Source: DATDVC01 sp964601125
Lineage (GTDB): Bacteria; Patescibacteriota; Minisyncoccia; Phycocordibacterales; WO2-35-19
Length of the DNA: 13,177 nt
Direction of reading: 5' to 3'
Assembly (NCBI GenBank): GCA_964601125.1
Contig: CAZRKB010000014.1
Span: 1 to 13,177 of the forward strand
The position numbers and the translations under genes were made by a program. Below are positions 12,462-13,177 of this stretch, one piece after another. Numbering within the stretch: position 1 is the first letter of the stretch; every line of letters begins with the position of its first letter. The notes beneath the pieces were generated by a model. The model was not told the origin of the DNA. It did not search any database and saw only the letters and a list, made by a program, of their open reading frames with translations.

Positions 12462-12617
12462 ATGTCACAAGATCAACTTATAAAACTAGTCCACAAAGAC
12501 ACCGGCGAGGTTTATTTTACGCGCAAAAATAAGCGAAAAGTAGAGCGCAAAATTGAACTCAAAAAATATTCCAAAAAACTCCGTAAACGAGTGATTTTTA
12601 AGGAATCGAAGAAATAA
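12462..12617 (+). CDS. rpmG: 50S ribosomal protein bL33
   Basis: 51 aa, the normal length for bL33. Shows the family pattern L-I-K-L-V near the start, Y-F-T-R-K-N-K-R in the middle, and I-E-L-K-K-Y-S-K-K-L-R-K-R-V-I-F-K-E-S-K to the end. It is the zinc-free form, with no Cys pairs. The ATG at 12462 gives the family-length protein; the reading frame extends upstream, but only into the aminotransferase 3' end. A palindromic repeat and a terminator follow. Confidence 0.95.
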   Translation: MSQDQLIKLVHKDTGEVYFTRKNKRKVERKIELKKYSKKLRKRVIFKESKK

Positions 12618-12620
12618 AAC

Positions 12621-12665
12621 CTCACCCCCAGCCCCTCTCCTATAAACATGAGAGGGGAGAAGTGA
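12621..12665 (+). repeat. Intergenic REP-like palindromic element
   Basis: Core stem CCCCTCTC (12632-12639) with GAGAGGGG (12650-12657), a 10-base loop, and outer pairs TCAC (12622-12625) with GTGA (12662-12665). Its start (CTCACCCCCAGCCCC) and end (GAGAGGGG) match those of the element in murC at 5462-5524, indicating a dispersed family. It lies 3 bases after the rpmG stop, before the terminator. Confidence 0.75.
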
Positions 12666-12675
12666 AAAACAAAAG

Positions 12676-12696
12676 TAGCTCAAAAGAGCTATTTTT
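12676..12696 (+). terminator. Intrinsic terminator of rpmG
   Basis: TAGCTC (12676-12681) and GAGCTA (12686-12691) form a 6-bp stem with an AAAA loop, followed by TTTTT (12692-12696). An A-rich run precedes it, so the stem can be extended. Its T-run overlaps the -10 of tRNA-Trp. Confidence 0.85.
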
Positions 12697-12704
12697 GTTA
12701 GTAT
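12696..12704 (+). promoter_or_regulatory. Extended -10 for tRNA-Trp
   Basis: TGT (12696-12698) precedes TAGTAT (12699-12704), 9 bases before the tRNA 5' end. The same spacing and motif precede tRNA-Tyr. Confidence 0.4.
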
Positions 12705-12713
12705 TCCCCTGTT

Positions 12714-12787
12714 GGGTGATTAGTTAAGTGGTATAACGACGGTCTCCAAAACCGTAGTTGGGGGTCCGATTCCTCCATCACCCGCCA
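12714..12787 (+). tRNA. tRNA-Trp (anticodon CCA)
   Basis: The acceptor stem GGGTGAT (12714-12720) pairs with ATCACCC (12777-12783), with discriminator G (12784) and an encoded CCA (12785-12787). The D stem is GTTA/TAAC, and the anticodon stem ACGGT/ACCGT encloses CTCCAAA with anticodon CCA. T stem GGGGG/CCTCC has one G-U. The T loop reads TCCGATT, so position 55 is C rather than the almost universal U. Confidence 0.95.
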
Positions 12788-12795
12788 AAAGCGAA

Positions 12796-12822
12796 ATTGA
12801 CCATACCCTAAGTACGGTCAAT
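12796..12822 (-). terminator. Terminator hairpin between tRNA-Trp and the 50-aa membrane protein gene
   Basis: ATTGACC (12796-12802) pairs with GGTCAAT (12816-12822), with an inner TAC/GTA stem and a 5-base loop. On the minus strand a T-rich stretch follows (TTCGCTTTT, 12795-12787). On the plus strand CTTTGC is a weaker tail, so it may work both ways. The stop codon of the minus-strand gene (12820-12818) lies in the stem. Confidence 0.65.
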
Positions 12823-12970
12823 CTTTGCTCCCCACAAAAATAAAATAGGTGTATTTGCCGATAAAGCGTTTAGCTATCCCAGATTTGATAATTATAGGCC
12901 ACAGTATAAAAAGTAAGATGCCTATAATCAAAAACAGAGAACAAACTGCCAGTTTCTTTACATAATACAC
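12818..12970 (-). CDS. 50-aa membrane protein downstream of miaA
   Basis: 50 codons plus TGA. Residues about 8-28 (A-V-C-S-L-F-L-I-I-G-I-L-L-F-I-L-W-P-I-I-I) form one transmembrane helix. The C-terminal part is basic, then aromatic (K-R-F-I-G-K-Y-T-Y-F-I-F-V), possibly lying along the membrane. The GTG start at 12970 is set by a strong Shine-Dalgarno GGAAGGAG (12985-12978) 7 bases upstream; the ATG nearby is in another frame and stops at once. It begins 30 bases after the miaA stop on the same strand and is probably in the same transcript. Its family is not recognised. Confidence 0.65.
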   Translation of the reverse strand: MYYVKKLAVCSLFLIIGILLFILWPIIIKSGIAKRFIGKYTYFIFVGSKD

Positions 12971-13000
12971 AACAGAACTCCTTCCACTTCCAAATATACA

Positions 13001-13177
13001 CTAATTTTTCAAAAATTTCCTCACCTCTTTTTCTATTAATCCAAATTTCGGTTCAATCCAAACAACATTTTTATCTTTTTTGAACCATGTCATTTGGCGT
13101 TTAGCATATGCTCTGGTTTCTGTTTGCATTCTTTCAATCAACTCTTTCTTTGAAATTTTTTTCTGGAGATGTAAGGC
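13001..13177 (-). CDS. miaA: tRNA dimethylallyltransferase MiaA, C-terminal part (cut by window edge)
   Basis: The last 58 residues are visible. The enzyme transfers a dimethylallyl group to A37 of tRNAs that read UNN codons. The diagnostic C-terminal motif T-R-A-Y-A-K-R-Q-M-T-W-F-K-K-D-K-N-V-V-W-I is clearly present, followed by a short helix and TAG (13003-13001). The rest lies beyond the right edge. tRNA-Tyr and tRNA-Trp in this window are typical substrates of MiaA. Confidence 0.9.
   Translation of the reverse strand, partial: ALHLQKKISKKELIERMQTETRAYAKRQMTWFKKDKNVVWIEPKFGLIEKEVRKFLKN

Noticed and set aside
1..13177. CRISPR array or recoded TGA
   Set aside because: No regularly spaced direct repeats were seen. 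Genes end cleanly at TGA, and TGG serves for Trp, so there is no sign of an altered code.

Overview
The window looks like a chromosomal segment of a Patescibacteria (Candidate Phyla Radiation) genome, most likely from the Parcubacteria side. This is inferred from the AT-rich, tightly packed gene order, divergent but recognisable peptidoglycan enzymes, SD-less core genes with promoters almost touching their start codons, and GC-rich palindromes inside AT-rich sequence. TGA is used as a stop and Trp is encoded by TGG with a CCA-anticodon tRNA-Trp, so the code is standard (code 11). No database search was possible, so the lineage is a judgement.

Layout. 1-63: tail of an unidentified plus-strand gene. 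108-917: a membrane-anchored, HtrA-like trypsin-fold protein that has lost all three catalytic residues. 962-3691: a large two-ring Clp ATPase combining a ClpB-type middle domain with a ClpA/ClpC-type ClpP-docking loop. 3705-4112: a self-contained minus-strand unit for an unknown 110-aa protein. 4231-4857: a helix-turn-helix protein with a LAGLIDADG-like region, ending 2 bases before tRNA-Tyr(GUA). 4958-5154: a minus-strand unit with promoter, structured RNA and terminator that appears to be an undescribed non-coding RNA. 5212-5316: a 34-aa single-pass membrane protein.

5370-12445 is a cell-wall precursor cluster: murC (minus), a PgeF/YfiH-like laccase-domain protein (plus), murB (minus), an XRE-type HTH-MurA fusion (plus), murD (plus) and a class-IV aminotransferase (plus). 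MurA and MurB make UDP-MurNAc, MurC adds L-Ala and MurD adds D-Glu. The aminotransferase could supply D-Glu, and PgeF proteins are known to guard MurC fidelity. Two divergent promoter regions (murC/pgeF-like and murB/murA) organise the cluster. The second carries a near-perfect palindrome that the HTH-MurA fusion might bind.

12462-13177 is housekeeping: rpmG (bL33), tRNA-Trp, a 50-aa membrane protein, and the 3' end of miaA on the minus strand.

Three themes stand out. (1) MurC contains two GC-rich palindromic repeat elements translated in frame, and a relative of one lies intact after rpmG. (2) Many genes have an extended -10 (TGN + TATAAT-like) 6-8 bases before the start codon and no Shine-Dalgarno, so their mRNAs should be leaderless, while four accessory or small genes have strong Shine-Dalgarno sites. 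(3) Several regulatory or structural oddities (HTH-MurA fusion, pseudoprotease, ncRNA, small membrane proteins) merit follow-up.
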